Below are positions 1 to 12,300 of a stretch of DNA of 64,000 nt, piece after piece; position 1 is the first letter of the stretch, and each line of letters begins with the position of its first letter. This DNA comes from Sphaerulina vaccinii. Its lineage: Eukaryota; Ascomycota; Dothideomycetes; Mycosphaerellales; Mycosphaerellaceae. The position numbers and the translations under genes are program-made. The stretch covers positions 1 through 64,000 of the forward strand of contig JAKUDP010000014.1 of NCBI GenBank assembly GCA_022570795.1, given 5' to 3'. The notes beneath the pieces were generated by a model. That model saw only the letters and a list, made by a program, of their open reading frames with translations. It ran no database searches and was not told the origin of the DNA.

Positions 1-72
1 AACCCTAACCCTAACCCTAACCCTAACCCTAACCCTAACCCTAACCCTAACCCTAACCCTAACCCTAACCCT
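1..72. repeat. Telomere repeat, 12 x AACCCT
   Basis: Twelve uninterrupted AACCCT hexamers open the window, so the opposite strand ends in TTAGGG, the usual filamentous-fungal telomere. The array passes without a spacer into the 7,215 bp subtelomeric repeat. The true tract is probably longer than what is assembled here. Confidence 0.98.
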
Positions 73-3000
73 TCTCGACTCTCTTATAAATAAAATCGAG
101 GATATTATAGTACTATTAATATTTATATAGTACTATATATATACCTACTAACTCTAGGTAACTTACCTAAACCTAGATATATATAGTAAAAAGGCTTTTC
201 TAAGTAATTTAGAATAGTATATTTTTATATAAATTAATATTATAATAGATACCTCGGCTTTAGCTACTTAGAATAGCTATCTATATATTATCTAGTAGAA
301 CTAGAGCGCCGACTAGTTTAAGAGGATTCTAGAGGCTATCTATCCTCTATTCGAGAACCTATTCTAATTATTCTAGTAGCTATTTATTTTAATTATAGTA
401 AATTCTAAAGTAAAAGTTAGTCTCGAAAATACTATTACTATATAGTAGAAGTTAGTAGCTATATATACTAATATAGGTCTCTACTATAAAAGTATAAAAT
501 ATAGGTAGCTTCCTATAGTAATATATATTATCTCTAGTAATATCTAATTACTTATTATAAGTTAAAAATTAAAAAAGTATAGTAGAAGAGTTACTAAGGT
601 ATATTTTCTAAGTTTTAAAAAAAACTAGCTTAGACTCTAGCTATTATAGCCTATTATACTAGCGCCTATTACTTTATATACTAAAAGAGAGAAGTAATAG
701 TAAAGTAGTATAACCTTTTTTTATAAAAAATAGGTAAAGGTAATAGAGTAGATAGCTAGAGAAAGTAATAAGAATAACTAGATAGAATTATAAGTATAAA
801 ATAAAAGTAGTAAAAATCTATTTATATTATAGAAGAAGCCTCTATATAGATATAATAGTTCTACTCTATAGCTTATTATAGTAAAAGTAGTAGCTAATCT
901 ATACTAGTTCGACATTAATAAATATTACTATAATACCTACTACTTTCTTATAGTAGAAATCTAGATATAGATCTATAGCCTATAGTATATAGTAGATAAG
1001 CTTAATACTATTAATAAGTATACTTTTAATAGCTAACTTACCTTTTTGCTACTAATCGAATCTATTTTACTAGTAGAAGAACTAGAACCTATATATAAAT
1101 AGATTATAATTATAGATAAACTAGATAGCCTAGATTAAATATATACCTATACTACTCTAGTCGAGGAAAATAATAAAGATACTAGGCTACTATAAGTATA
1201 TTAGAAGAACTAATCTAATACTTATAGTATAGGCCTAATAGACCTACTTCTCTATTTAGACTATACTTTTACTTTAAATAGGTTTTATATAATACTAGAT
1301 TTTAGTCTAAACTTAGAATCTAGAGGTAGATATAGTCTCTCTAAGCTCCTACCTTAGGCTACTAGTCTAGGTAGCTTAGTTTCTTATAAAATCGAAAAGA
1401 CTTATAGTAGCTTAGTTAGATAAGTTAGAAAGCTATTATTTCTTTTAGGTACTAGTATAGAAAAAATTTAAAATTAGTTATTAACTTCGAAATAGATAAC
1501 TTGTCTAAATAATCTTTTCTATTCTATAAATATACCTAGTTATTTATAAATATATTTTACTATTTCTATAACTAAAATAAGTTTTTAGTATCGAAGTTTT
1601 TAATAGCTTTCTACTCTAACTCTACTGAACTCTATATCTACTAATAATTTTTAGTAGCTTCTTCTACTTAACTATAATATACTTTATAGTTCTACTCTAT
1701 ACTAAATATATTTATATAGACTATCTTTCTTAACTATCTAAAGTAACTTTTAAATAGAGTATATATTATAATATAAATAGGTCTACTATATATAATTCTA
1801 TATATATACTCTTTATAGTATTTTTATATATAGGTTCGTATTCTTATACCTCTATACTACTAGTTATATATATAAACTCTAAACTAACTCGATAATTTTT
1901 AGTAATATTTAATATATAACTATAATACTTTCTATAAATATAATATATATAAAATATATTTATATCTTTTAGAACTTTTATCTACCCGAGTTTAGAGTAG
2001 TTTAGAATACTTTTACTCTATTATAACTCTACTAATACAACCGTATCTTTTAGAACTAGATATATATAGTTATAATATATTCTATATAAATACTCTATTA
2101 TAACTATAAATTAGGTTATAAAGTATATTTTAGATAGTAGACTATAGATATATATATAGACTTAACTTTTCTTCTAGAGTTCTTACTTCCTATAGTAATT
2201 TTTAATTTCTAATTTATAATATAATTCTAAAGTAGTACTATTCTATTTTCTATTCTACTAGTTTTTAATTAAAGTAAGTAATACTAGAACTACTTTTAGT
2301 ATAGTAAGCTAACTAATACTTTAGTTAGTAATAGAGTATTTTTATTTTATTATATTATAAAATAATAATACTCTAACTAAGTCTAAATAATAGTAAGTAA
2401 TTCTATAATTTATTTTTAAAATAAAACTAACTAGTATTCTAGTTTAATTTAGTTTAGTATTATTCTATTCTACTCTAGAATAATACTACTCTAATCCCTA
2501 GCTTATTAAGTCTAAATTAAAGTAAGAATATAACCTACTACTTTAACTAAACTAAGCTAATATTTATTTTAGTTTAAAATTAGTTAAAATATTTAAAAAA
2601 AAAATTAAAAGAATTATTTATAAAGAAGTAAGTAGTTATTTACTACTTATATACTAGTATCTTAGCTAACTATAATAGCTATATCTAGCTATACTACTAT
2701 TAGTATTAAAACTAATAAGAATTTAATTAAAATTCTAAATAAAGTAATAGATAAATATAAAAAAAATAAAAAAGTTTATACTTTTCTAGTAAGACTTAAA
2801 GAGTCTATACTTAACTATTATATTAAAGAATACTATCTAAGTAAGTATAAAGAATTTATTAACTAGTATATTTACTAACTATAATAGATTAGTAAATTAA
2901 TTTAGAAGATTCTAGATATTATTTAGAAAAAATAGAAAATAAAATACTTAAAGAGGAGAAGGATAGTATAGAGGATTATCTTATTAAGCTACTATAGATA

Positions 3001-3570
3001 TATTTATTTATATAAGTATTATATAGATAGTTACTTATATAAATATATTTTTAATAATAGATTCTATTAATATTTTAGTTTGTTACTATTTATTCTATTT
3101 TAAAATAGTATACTAGAGTTACTCTAGTTATTATAATATAAGTAAGAAATAGTCTTATTCTAAGTCTACTAACTCTAAGATTTAGTTTATTTAACTATAG
3201 AAATTAGATTAAGTTTTTAATTTTAAATAGATACTTTTATTATTTAGCTAAGCTTTATTTCTAATAAGCTAAGATCTAGCTCTATTCTAATTCTAATTTC
3301 TAGTATACTTAATTATATATAGATAGTAATAGGTAAAATAAAGTATTATAAATATATATAGATTTAGTTAGTCTCTATATAGCTTTTAGTAAAAGCTCTA
3401 ACTTAATAAACTAACTAGATTTCTATACTAATAGAGCTTTTAAGCTACTTTTAGTAACTCTAGATATATTATCTTAAAATATAAATATTATATTCTTATA
3501 CTCTAATTCTATAAAGAACTCTAATTCTAAATTATAGAAGTTCTAATATTCTTTAAACTATACTTTAAGT

Positions 3571-4370
3571 AAATAAATATATAACCCTACTCTAATACTA
3601 GATTAGTACCTAAAGTATACTTTTTTAACTCTAAAGAACCTAGATTTTATATAATATTTCTAAAAAGTCTAATATTTATAAAGTTATTTATTTTTAAAGT
3701 TAAGATTTTCTAATAATCTAAAGCTACTCTAAGAAACTATATAATAGAGCTTTAAAAATAGGTTAGCTATAAAAGTATACTATTTCGCCTCTAAGGAACC
3801 CGAATATTAAATAAAATTTCTAAAAAGTCTAAGACTTAAAAAGTTAACTCTTTTTAAAACTAGAATTTCTTAATAACCTAAAGCTACTCTAAATAAATAT
3901 ATAATAGAGCCTTAAAAATAGGTTAGTAATAGAAGTATACTATTTCGACTCTAAAGAACCTAAATATTAAATAAAATATTTAAAAAGTCTAATATTTAGA
4001 AAGTTACTAATTTTTAAAGCTAAAATTTCTTTATAACCTAAAGTAGCCCTAAATAAATATATAATAGACCTTTAAAAATACCTAAGCTATTAAAGTATAC
4101 TATTTTAACTATAAAGAACCCGAATTTGCCCTAAAATTTCTAAGACTCTAAGTATCTAGCCTAGTATAGATTTTAGATATATTACTTTCTCTATAACTTC
4201 TAGGTCTAGTAAATAAATATATAATAGAGCTTTAAAAATATATAAGCTATAGAATTTTACTATTTTAGCTATAAGGAATCTGAATCTTAAATAAAAACTA
4301 TAAAAAGTCTAATATTTAGAAAGTTACTAATTTTTAAAAGTTAGACTTTTAGATATTTTCGATCCTATAT
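3571..4370. repeat. Tandem ~157 bp subrepeats in block B
   Basis: The motif AAATAAATATATAATAGA (or a close variant), followed by a run like CTTTAAAAATA, returns at about 3571, 3740, 3893, 4051 and 4211, a spacing of 155-160 bp. Each copy also holds versions of AAAGTATACTATTT and AAAAAGTCTAA. The same array lies at about 10786-11585 in unit 2 and 18001-18800 in unit 3. The solo B block (27890-28380) has only three of these start motifs. Confidence 0.8.
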
Positions 4371-4739
4371 AGATCTAGCTAGAGTAGTATACTAAAATTA
4401 ATTCTAAAACCCTATTATACTAACTTAGCCCTATAAAATCCGAATCTAAAGTAATAATTTTAAAAAGTTATATATCTAGCTTAATATTAATTTTCGAAGT
4501 CTCGACTTCTCTAGAATCTTTAGCTATAGTAAAAGTTTAGTAGATAGTAGTATATATATACTTCTTATAAAGAACTATACTATTTCGACCCTAAGGATTC
4601 CAAATCTGAAATAATAATTTAATAAAGTCTAGTTTCTCTAGCAAATATTAGTAGATTACTTTCTGCCGGAGGAACTACCTCTTTTTTGCCGGTAGAACTT
4701 AGTTCCTCTAGTATAGATACAAGTAGATCTATATATATA

Positions 4740-6570
4740 AATAATATCTTTATATAGGTTACTATACTTTTTTATTTATATATTTAGATAATACCTTTAA
4801 ATAGGTTACCTACTATATACTTAGATAATACCCTCGAATAGGTAATAATACTCTTTTAACCTATAGGTACTTAGGTTATAAGCCTCTAAATAGGTTACTT
4901 ATATCTCGGTTTATAAATACTAATATTATACTTTTATATAGGTTACTATTACTTTTCTACTTACCTAGATTACTAGTTCTATTATAAGCTATAAACCCTC
5001 TTCTTATCTACTAGTAATTAGATTATCTATATCTTTTTATTTATATACTTAGATAATACTTTTAAATAAATAGCTTATATTTTAAACTATATATATAAAT
5101 AATACTCTTTTAACCTATAGGTACTTAGATTATAGGCTTTCGAATAGGTTACTTATATTTTAGTTTATATACTTAGATAATACTTTCGAATAGGTTATTT
5201 ATACTTTAGTCTATATATCTAGATAATATTTTTATATAGTTGGCCTATACTTTTTTAGTCTATATCTTATCTACTAGTAATTAAGTTACCTATACTTTTA
5301 TATCTATAGGTACTTGGATTATAGGCTAATACCTTCTTTACTAGCTAGTACTTAGATAATAGGTTCTTTTATAAGTTATAGGGCTTTCTTTTTATTATTA
5401 GTACTTAGGTAATAGCTCTCTCTAGTCTACTAATACTTAGATCTCTAATACTTTCTAGTCTATAGGTCCTAGTATTATAGGCCTTTTCTTCTACTAGTAC
5501 TTAGATTATAGGCTTACTTATAGGTTGCTAATACTTTTTTTAACTACTAGGGCTATAGATTATAGGCTCTCTTTTTATTTTTACTATCTAGGTTATAAAC
5601 TCTAAATAGATAGCTACTACTTTTATAATTTATAGGTACTTAGATTATACTCTACTATAGGTTATTAATACCTTCTTCTACTAGTACTTAGATTATAGGC
5701 TCTCGTATAGGTTACTAATACTTCTTTTAACTACTAGAGCTATAGGTTCTCTACTTTTTTATATTAGCTAGTATTTAGGCTCTAGACTTTTAAATCTACT
5801 AGTAATTAGGTTGCCTATACTTCCTTATCTATATACTTAGATAATACCTTTAAATAGATAGCCTATACTTTAGACTATATATATAAATAATATTTTTAAA
5901 TAAATAATAATATTTTCTTAACTTATAAATACTTAGATAATAGGCTCTTATATAGATTACTTATATTTTAATTTATAGGTACTTAGAGTATAGGCTTCTA
6001 AATAGGTTATCTATACCTCGGTCTATAGATACTAATATTATACTTTTATATAAGTTACTATTACCTTCTTACTAACCTAGATACTAGCTCTATTATAAGC
6101 TATAAACTCTTTCCTCGTCTACTAGTAATCGGGTTATCTATATCCTTCTTTATAGGTACTTAGATAATAGGCTCTTATATAATTTACTAACTCTTTTTTA
6201 TCTACTAGTTTTTAGGTAATAGGCCTTCTTTTTACCTATTTATAATTAAGTTACTTATACCTTCTTATCTATAGGTTTTTAGGCTCTAGAATAGGTTACT
6301 AATATCTTAATCTATAGGTACTAGATATAGCTTTTATATAGTTTACTAGACCGACTTTCTTTATATTTATACTTTTTTATATTAGCTAGTACTTAGGCTT
6401 CGAACTTTTAAATCTACTAGTAATTAGGTTACCTATACTTCTTTATTAATAGATCTTTAAGTTATAGGCTCTAGAATAGGTTATTAATACTTTATTTACC
6501 TACTAGTACTAGAATACTAGGTTTATAGTAAGTTATAGGCCTCTTTTTATCTTTAGGTAATAGGTTCTAT
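4740..6570. repeat. Degenerate minisatellite of block C (unit 1)
   Basis: Dozens of imperfect copies of a module of roughly 50-65 bp lie head to tail. Each contains variants of TACTTAGATTATAGGCTCT followed by ATAGGTTACTTATAC and a pyrimidine-rich stretch ending CTACTAGT. Copy length varies and RIP has blurred the consensus. No reading frame is evident. Confidence 0.75.
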
Positions 6571-7029
6571 AATAGGTTATATATAATAGTACCTTTTAAT
6601 AGCTATTATAACTTCGAATATATATACTAATATCTATATATTTATAATCTATTATCTCGACTTTAATATACTTTTTATAGTATCTTTCTATATAGGCTTT
6701 AGTTATACTAGGCTTCTCTATATCTATACTCTAACTCTAATTAATATACAAACTTTAAAACTACCTAACTATTTATATAAAATATATTTATATAATCTAG
6801 CTCTACTATATACTTTAGTTTAATATAGTTTAGATAACTTTTTACTAAATAGAAGTAGATTAATAGAAGTAGACCTAACTCTATTAGTATAGAAAAAAAA
6901 GTTCTAGTATATTCTAAATATAGTTATTAAACTCTAAATAGATACCTCTCTTTTCTATTATATACTCTAATTCTATAATAATTCGATATATATAATACCT
7001 ATATATATATACTAGAAAATAATACTATC

Positions 7030-9342
7030 GAGTTCTACTAGTAGTACTATAAATAATAAAAATATTAAACTATATAAAGTATAACCTAATAAAGCTTCTA
7101 TATAAGTCGAGTATATTACTAAAGCTACAAATAGTAATCTTAATATATAACTAGACCTAATCTCTATATATAAAGTAGAGGTAGTACTAGTAAAAGTACT
7201 CTAGCCTAACTAACTAGATAAGAATATTCTAGCCTACTTTAGAAACCTAGAGCTAGATAAAATATAAATAGATACTCTAAAAAATATTCTCGACTTTCTT
7301 ATAAATAAAACCGAGGATATTATAGTACTATTAATATTTATATAGTACTATATATATACCTACTAACTCTAGGTAACTTACCTAAACCTAGATATATATA
7401 GTAAAAAGGCTTTTCTAAGTAATTTAGAATAGTATATTTTTATATAAATTAATATTATAATAGATACCTCGGCTTTAGCTACTTAGAATAGCTATCTATA
7501 TATTATCTAGTAGAACTAGAGCGCCGACTAGTTTAAGAGGATTCTAGAGGCTATCTATCCTCTATTCGAGAACCTATTCTAATTATTCTAGTAGCTATTT
7601 ATTTTAATTATAGTAAATTCTAAAGTAAAAGTTAGTCTCGAAAATACTATTACTATATAGTAGAAGTTAGTAGCTATATATACTAATATAGGTCTCTACT
7701 ATAAAAGTATAAAATATAGGTAGCTTCCTATAGTAATATATATTATCTCTAGTAATATCTAATTACTTATTATAAGTTAAAAATTAAAAAAGTATAGTAG
7801 AAGAGTTACCGAGGTATATTTTCTAAGTTTTAAAAAAAACTAGCTTAGACTCTAGCTATTATAGCCTATTATACTAGCGCCTATTACTTTATATACTAAA
7901 AGAGAGAAGTAATAGTAAAGTAGTATAACCTTTTTTTATAAAAAATAGGTAAAGGTAATAGAGTAGATAGCTAGAGAAAGTAATAAGAATAACTAGATAG
8001 AATTATAAGTATAAAATAAAAGTAGTAAAAATCTATTTATATTATAGAAGAAGCCTCTATATAGATATAATAGTTCTACTCTATAGCTTATTATAGTAAA
8101 ACTAGTAGCTAATCTATACTAGTTCGATATTAATAAGTAGTACTATAATATCTACTACTTTTCTATAGTAGAGATCTAGATATAGATCTATAGCCTATAG
8201 TATATAGTAGATAAGCTCGATACTATTAATAAATATACTTTTAATAGCTAACCTACTTTTTTACTACTAATTAAATCTATCTTACTAGTAGAAGAACTAG
8301 AATCTATATATAGGTAGACTATAATTATAGATAAACTAGATAGCCTAGATTAAATATATACCTATACTACTCTAGTCGAGGAAAATAATAAAGATACTAG
8401 GCTACTATAAGTATATTAGAAGAACTAATCTAATACTTATAGTATAGGCCTAATAGACCTACTTCTCTATTTAGACTATACTTTTACTTTAAATAGGTTT
8501 TATATAATACTAGATTTTAGTCTAAACTTAGAATCTAGAGGTAGATATAGTCTCTCTAAGCTCCTACCTTAGGCTACTAGTCTAGGTAGCTTAGTTTCTT
8601 ATAAAATCGAAAAGACTTATAGTAGCTTAGTTAGATAAGTTAGAAAGCTATTATTTCTTTTAGGTACTAGTATAGAAAAAATTTAAAATTAGTTATTAAC
8701 TTCGAAATAGATAACTTGTCTAAATAATCTTTTCTATTCTATAAATATACCTAGTTATTTATAAATATATTTTACTATTTCTATAACTAAAATAAGTTTT
8801 TAGTATCGAAGTTTTTAATAGCTTTCTACTCTAACTCTACTGAACTCTATATCTACTAATAATTTTTAGTAGCTTCTTCTACTTAACTATAATATACTTT
8901 ATAGTTCTACTCTATACTAAATATATTTATATAGACTATCTTTCTTAACTATCTAAAGTAACTTTTAAATAGAGTATATATTATAATATAAATAGGTCTA
9001 CTATATATAATTCTATATATATACTCTTTATAGTATTTTTATATATAGGTTCGTATTCTTATACCTCTATACTACTAGTTATATATACAAACTCTAAACT
9101 AACTTAATAATTTTTAGTAATATTTAATATATAACTATAATACTTTCTATAAATATAATATATATAAAATATATTTATATCTTTTAGAACTTTTATCTAC
9201 TCGAGTTTAGAGTAGTTTAGAATACTTTTACTCTATTATAACTCTACTAATACAACTATATCTTCTAGGTCTAGATATATATAGTTATAATATATTCTAT
9301 ATAAATACTCTATTATAACTATAAATTAGGTTATAAAGTATA
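7030..9342 (+). pseudogene. RIP-ruined long frame spanning unit 1/unit 2 junction
   Basis: One plus-strand frame, which includes the phase TCT-AGT-AGT near 7030 and CTA-AAA-AAT-ATT just before the junction, reads coherently for about 770 codons. It is broken only by TAG and TAA, the RIP products of CAG, CAA and TGG. The predicted composition is rich in Leu, Ile, Tyr, Gln and Ser. I do not recognise the family. Equivalent copies are 14245-16557 (unit 3) and, without the 5' part, about 74-2127 next to the telomere. In units 1-3 the frame is cut at the start of block B; the copy nearest the unique region continues further. Confidence 0.6.
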
Positions 9343-12300
9343 TTTTAGATAGTAGACTATAGATATATATATAGACTTAACTTTTCTTCTAGAGTTCTTA
9401 CTTCCTATAGTAATTTTTAATTTCTAATTTATAATATAATTCTAAAGTAGTACTATTCTATTTTCTATTCTACTAGTTTTTAATTAAAGTAAGTAATACT
9501 AGAACTACTTTTAGTATAGTAAGCTAACTAATACTTTAGTTAGTAATAGAGTATTTTTATTTTATTATATTATAAAATAATAATACTCTAACTAAGTCTA
9601 AATAATAGTAAGTAATTCTATAATTTATTTTTAAAATAAAACTAACTAGTATTCTAGTTTAATTTAGTTTAGTATTATTCTATTCTACTCTAGAATAATA
9701 CTACTCTAATCCCTAGCTTATTAAGTCTAAATTAAAGTAAGAATATAACCTACTACTTTAACTAAACTAAGCTAATATTTATTTTAGTTTAAAATTAGTT
9801 AAAATATTTAAAAAAAAAATTAAAAGAATTATTTATAAAGAAGTAAGTAGTTATTTACTACTTATATACTAGTATCTTAGCTAACTATAATAGCTATATC
9901 TAGCTATACTACTATTAGTATTAAAACTAATAAGAATTTAATTAAAATTCTAAATAAAGTAATAGATAAATATAAAAAAAATAAAAAAGTTTATACTTTT
10001 CTAGTAAGACTTAAAGAGTCTATACTTAACTATTATATTAAAGAATACTATCTAAGTAAGTATAAAGAATTTATTAACTAGTATATTTACTAACTATAAT
10101 AGATTAGTAAATTAATTTAGAAGATTCTAGATATTATTTAGAAAAAATAGAAAATAAAATACTTAAAGAGGAGAAGGATAGTATAGAGGATTATCTTATT
10201 AAGCTACTATAGATATATTTATTTATATAAGTATTATATAGATAGTTACTTATATAAATATATTTTTAATAATAGATTCTATTAATATTTTAGTTTATTA
10301 CTATTTATTCTATTTTTAAATAGTATACTAGAGTTACTCTAGTTATTATAATATAAGTAAGAAATAGTCTTATTCTAAGTCTACTAACTCTAAGATTTAG
10401 TTTATTTAACTATAGAAATTAGATTAAGTTTTTAATTTTAAATAGATACTTTTATTATTTAGCTAAGCTTTATTTCTAATAAGCTAAGATCTAGCTCTAT
10501 TCTAATTCTAATTTCTAGTATACTTAATTATATATAGATAGTAATAGGTAAAATAAAGTATTATAAATATATATAGATTTAGTTAGTCTCTATATAGCTT
10601 TTAGTAAAAGCTCTAACTTAATAAACTAACTAGATTTCTATACTAATAGAGCTTTCAAGCTACTTTTAGTAACTCTAGATATATTATCTTAAAATATAAA
10701 TATTATATTCTTATACTCTAATTCTATAAAGAACTCTAATTCTAAATTATAGAAGTTCTAATATTCTTTAAACTATACTTTAAGTAAATAAATATATAAC
10801 CCTACTCTAATACTAGATTAGTACCTAAAGTATACTTTTTTAACTCTAAAGAACCTAGATTTTATATAATATTTCTAAAAAGTCTAATATTTATAAAGTT
10901 ATTTATTTTTAAAGTTAAGATTTTCTAATAATCTAAAGCTACTCTAAGAAACTATATAATAGAGCTTTAAAAATAGGTTAGCTATAAAAGTATACTATTT
11001 CGCCTCTAAGGAACCCGAATATTAAATAAAATTTCTAAAAAGTCTAAGACTTAAAAAGTTAACTCTTTTTAAAACTAGAATTTCTTAATAACCTAAAGCT
11101 ACTCTAAATAAATATATAATAGAGCCTTAAAAATAGGTTAGTAATAGAAGTATACTATTTCGACTCTAAAGAACCTAAATATTAAATAAAATATTTAAAA
11201 AGTCTAATATTTAGAAAGTTACTAATTTTTAAAGCTAAAATTTCTTTATAACCTAAAGTAGCCCTAAATAAATATATAATAGACCTTTAAAAATACCTAA
11301 GCTATTAAAGTATACTATTTTAACTATAAAGAACCCGAATTTGCCCTAAAATTTCTAAGACTCTAAGTATCTAGCCTAGTATAGATTTTAGATATATTAC
11401 TTTCTCTATAACTTCTAGGTCTAGTAAATAAATATATAATAGAGCTTTAAAAATATATAAGCTATAGAATTTTACTATTTTAGCTATAAGGAATCTGAAT
11501 CTTAAATAAAAACTATAAAAAGTCTAATATTTAGAAAGTTACTAATTTTTAAAAGTTAGACTTTTAGATATTTTCGATCCTATATAGATCTAGCTAGAGT
11601 AGTATACTAAAATTAATTCTAAAACCCTATTATACTAACTTAGCCCTATAAAATCCGAATCTAAAGTAATAATTTTAAAAAGTTATATATCTAGCTTAAT
11701 ATTAATTTTCGAAGTCTCGACTTCTCTAGAATCTTTAGCTATAGTAAAAGTTTAGTAGATAGTAGTATATATATACTTCTTATAAAGAACTATACTATTT
11801 CGACCCTAAGGATTCCAAATCTGAAATAATAATTTAATAAAGTCTAGTTTCTCTAGCAAATATTAGTAGATTACTTTCTGCCGGAGGAACTACCTCTTTT
11901 TTGCCGGTAGAACTTAGTTCCTCTAGTATAGATACAAGTAGATCTATATATATAAATAATATCTTTATATAGGTTACTATACTTTTTTATTTATATATTT
12001 AGATAATACCTTTAAATAGGTTACCTACTATATACTTAGATAATACCCTCGAATAGGTAATAATACTCTTTTAACCTATAGGTACTTAGGTTATAAGCCT
12101 CTAAATAGGTTACTTATATCTCGGTTTATAAATACTAATATTATACTTTTATATAGGTTACTATTACTTTTCTACTTACCTAGATTACTAGTTCTATTAT
12201 AAGCTATAAACCCTCTTCTTATCTACTAGTAATTAGATTATCTATATCTTTTTATTTATATACTTAGATAATACTTTTAAATAAATAGCTTATATTTTAA

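Larger units (their letters stand above)
73..7288. repeat. 7,215 bp subtelomeric repeat, unit 1 (telomere-capped)
   Basis: The motif CTCGACT begins at 74 and recurs at 7289 and 14504, giving spacings of exactly 7,215 bp twice. Everything between aligns base for base, with scattered, mostly C/T and G/A differences. The unit has three parts: block A (to about 2130) with a decayed plus-strand reading frame; block B (about 2135-4724) with roughly 157 bp subrepeats; and block C (about 4725-7288), mostly a degenerate minisatellite plus the start of the frame that continues into the next unit's block A. The telomere joins this unit in the middle of that frame, so unit 1 lacks its 5' part. Confidence 0.93.

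Noticed and set aside
3571..4370. CRISPR-like array of regular repeats
   Set aside because: The repeats are ~157 bp tandem modules without constant short repeats and unique spacers, in a eukaryotic telomere context.
2135..4724. Block B as a classic DNA transposon or LTR element
   Set aside because: No terminal inverted repeats, LTRs or target duplications could be matched at its ends; sharp borders alone do not show transposition.
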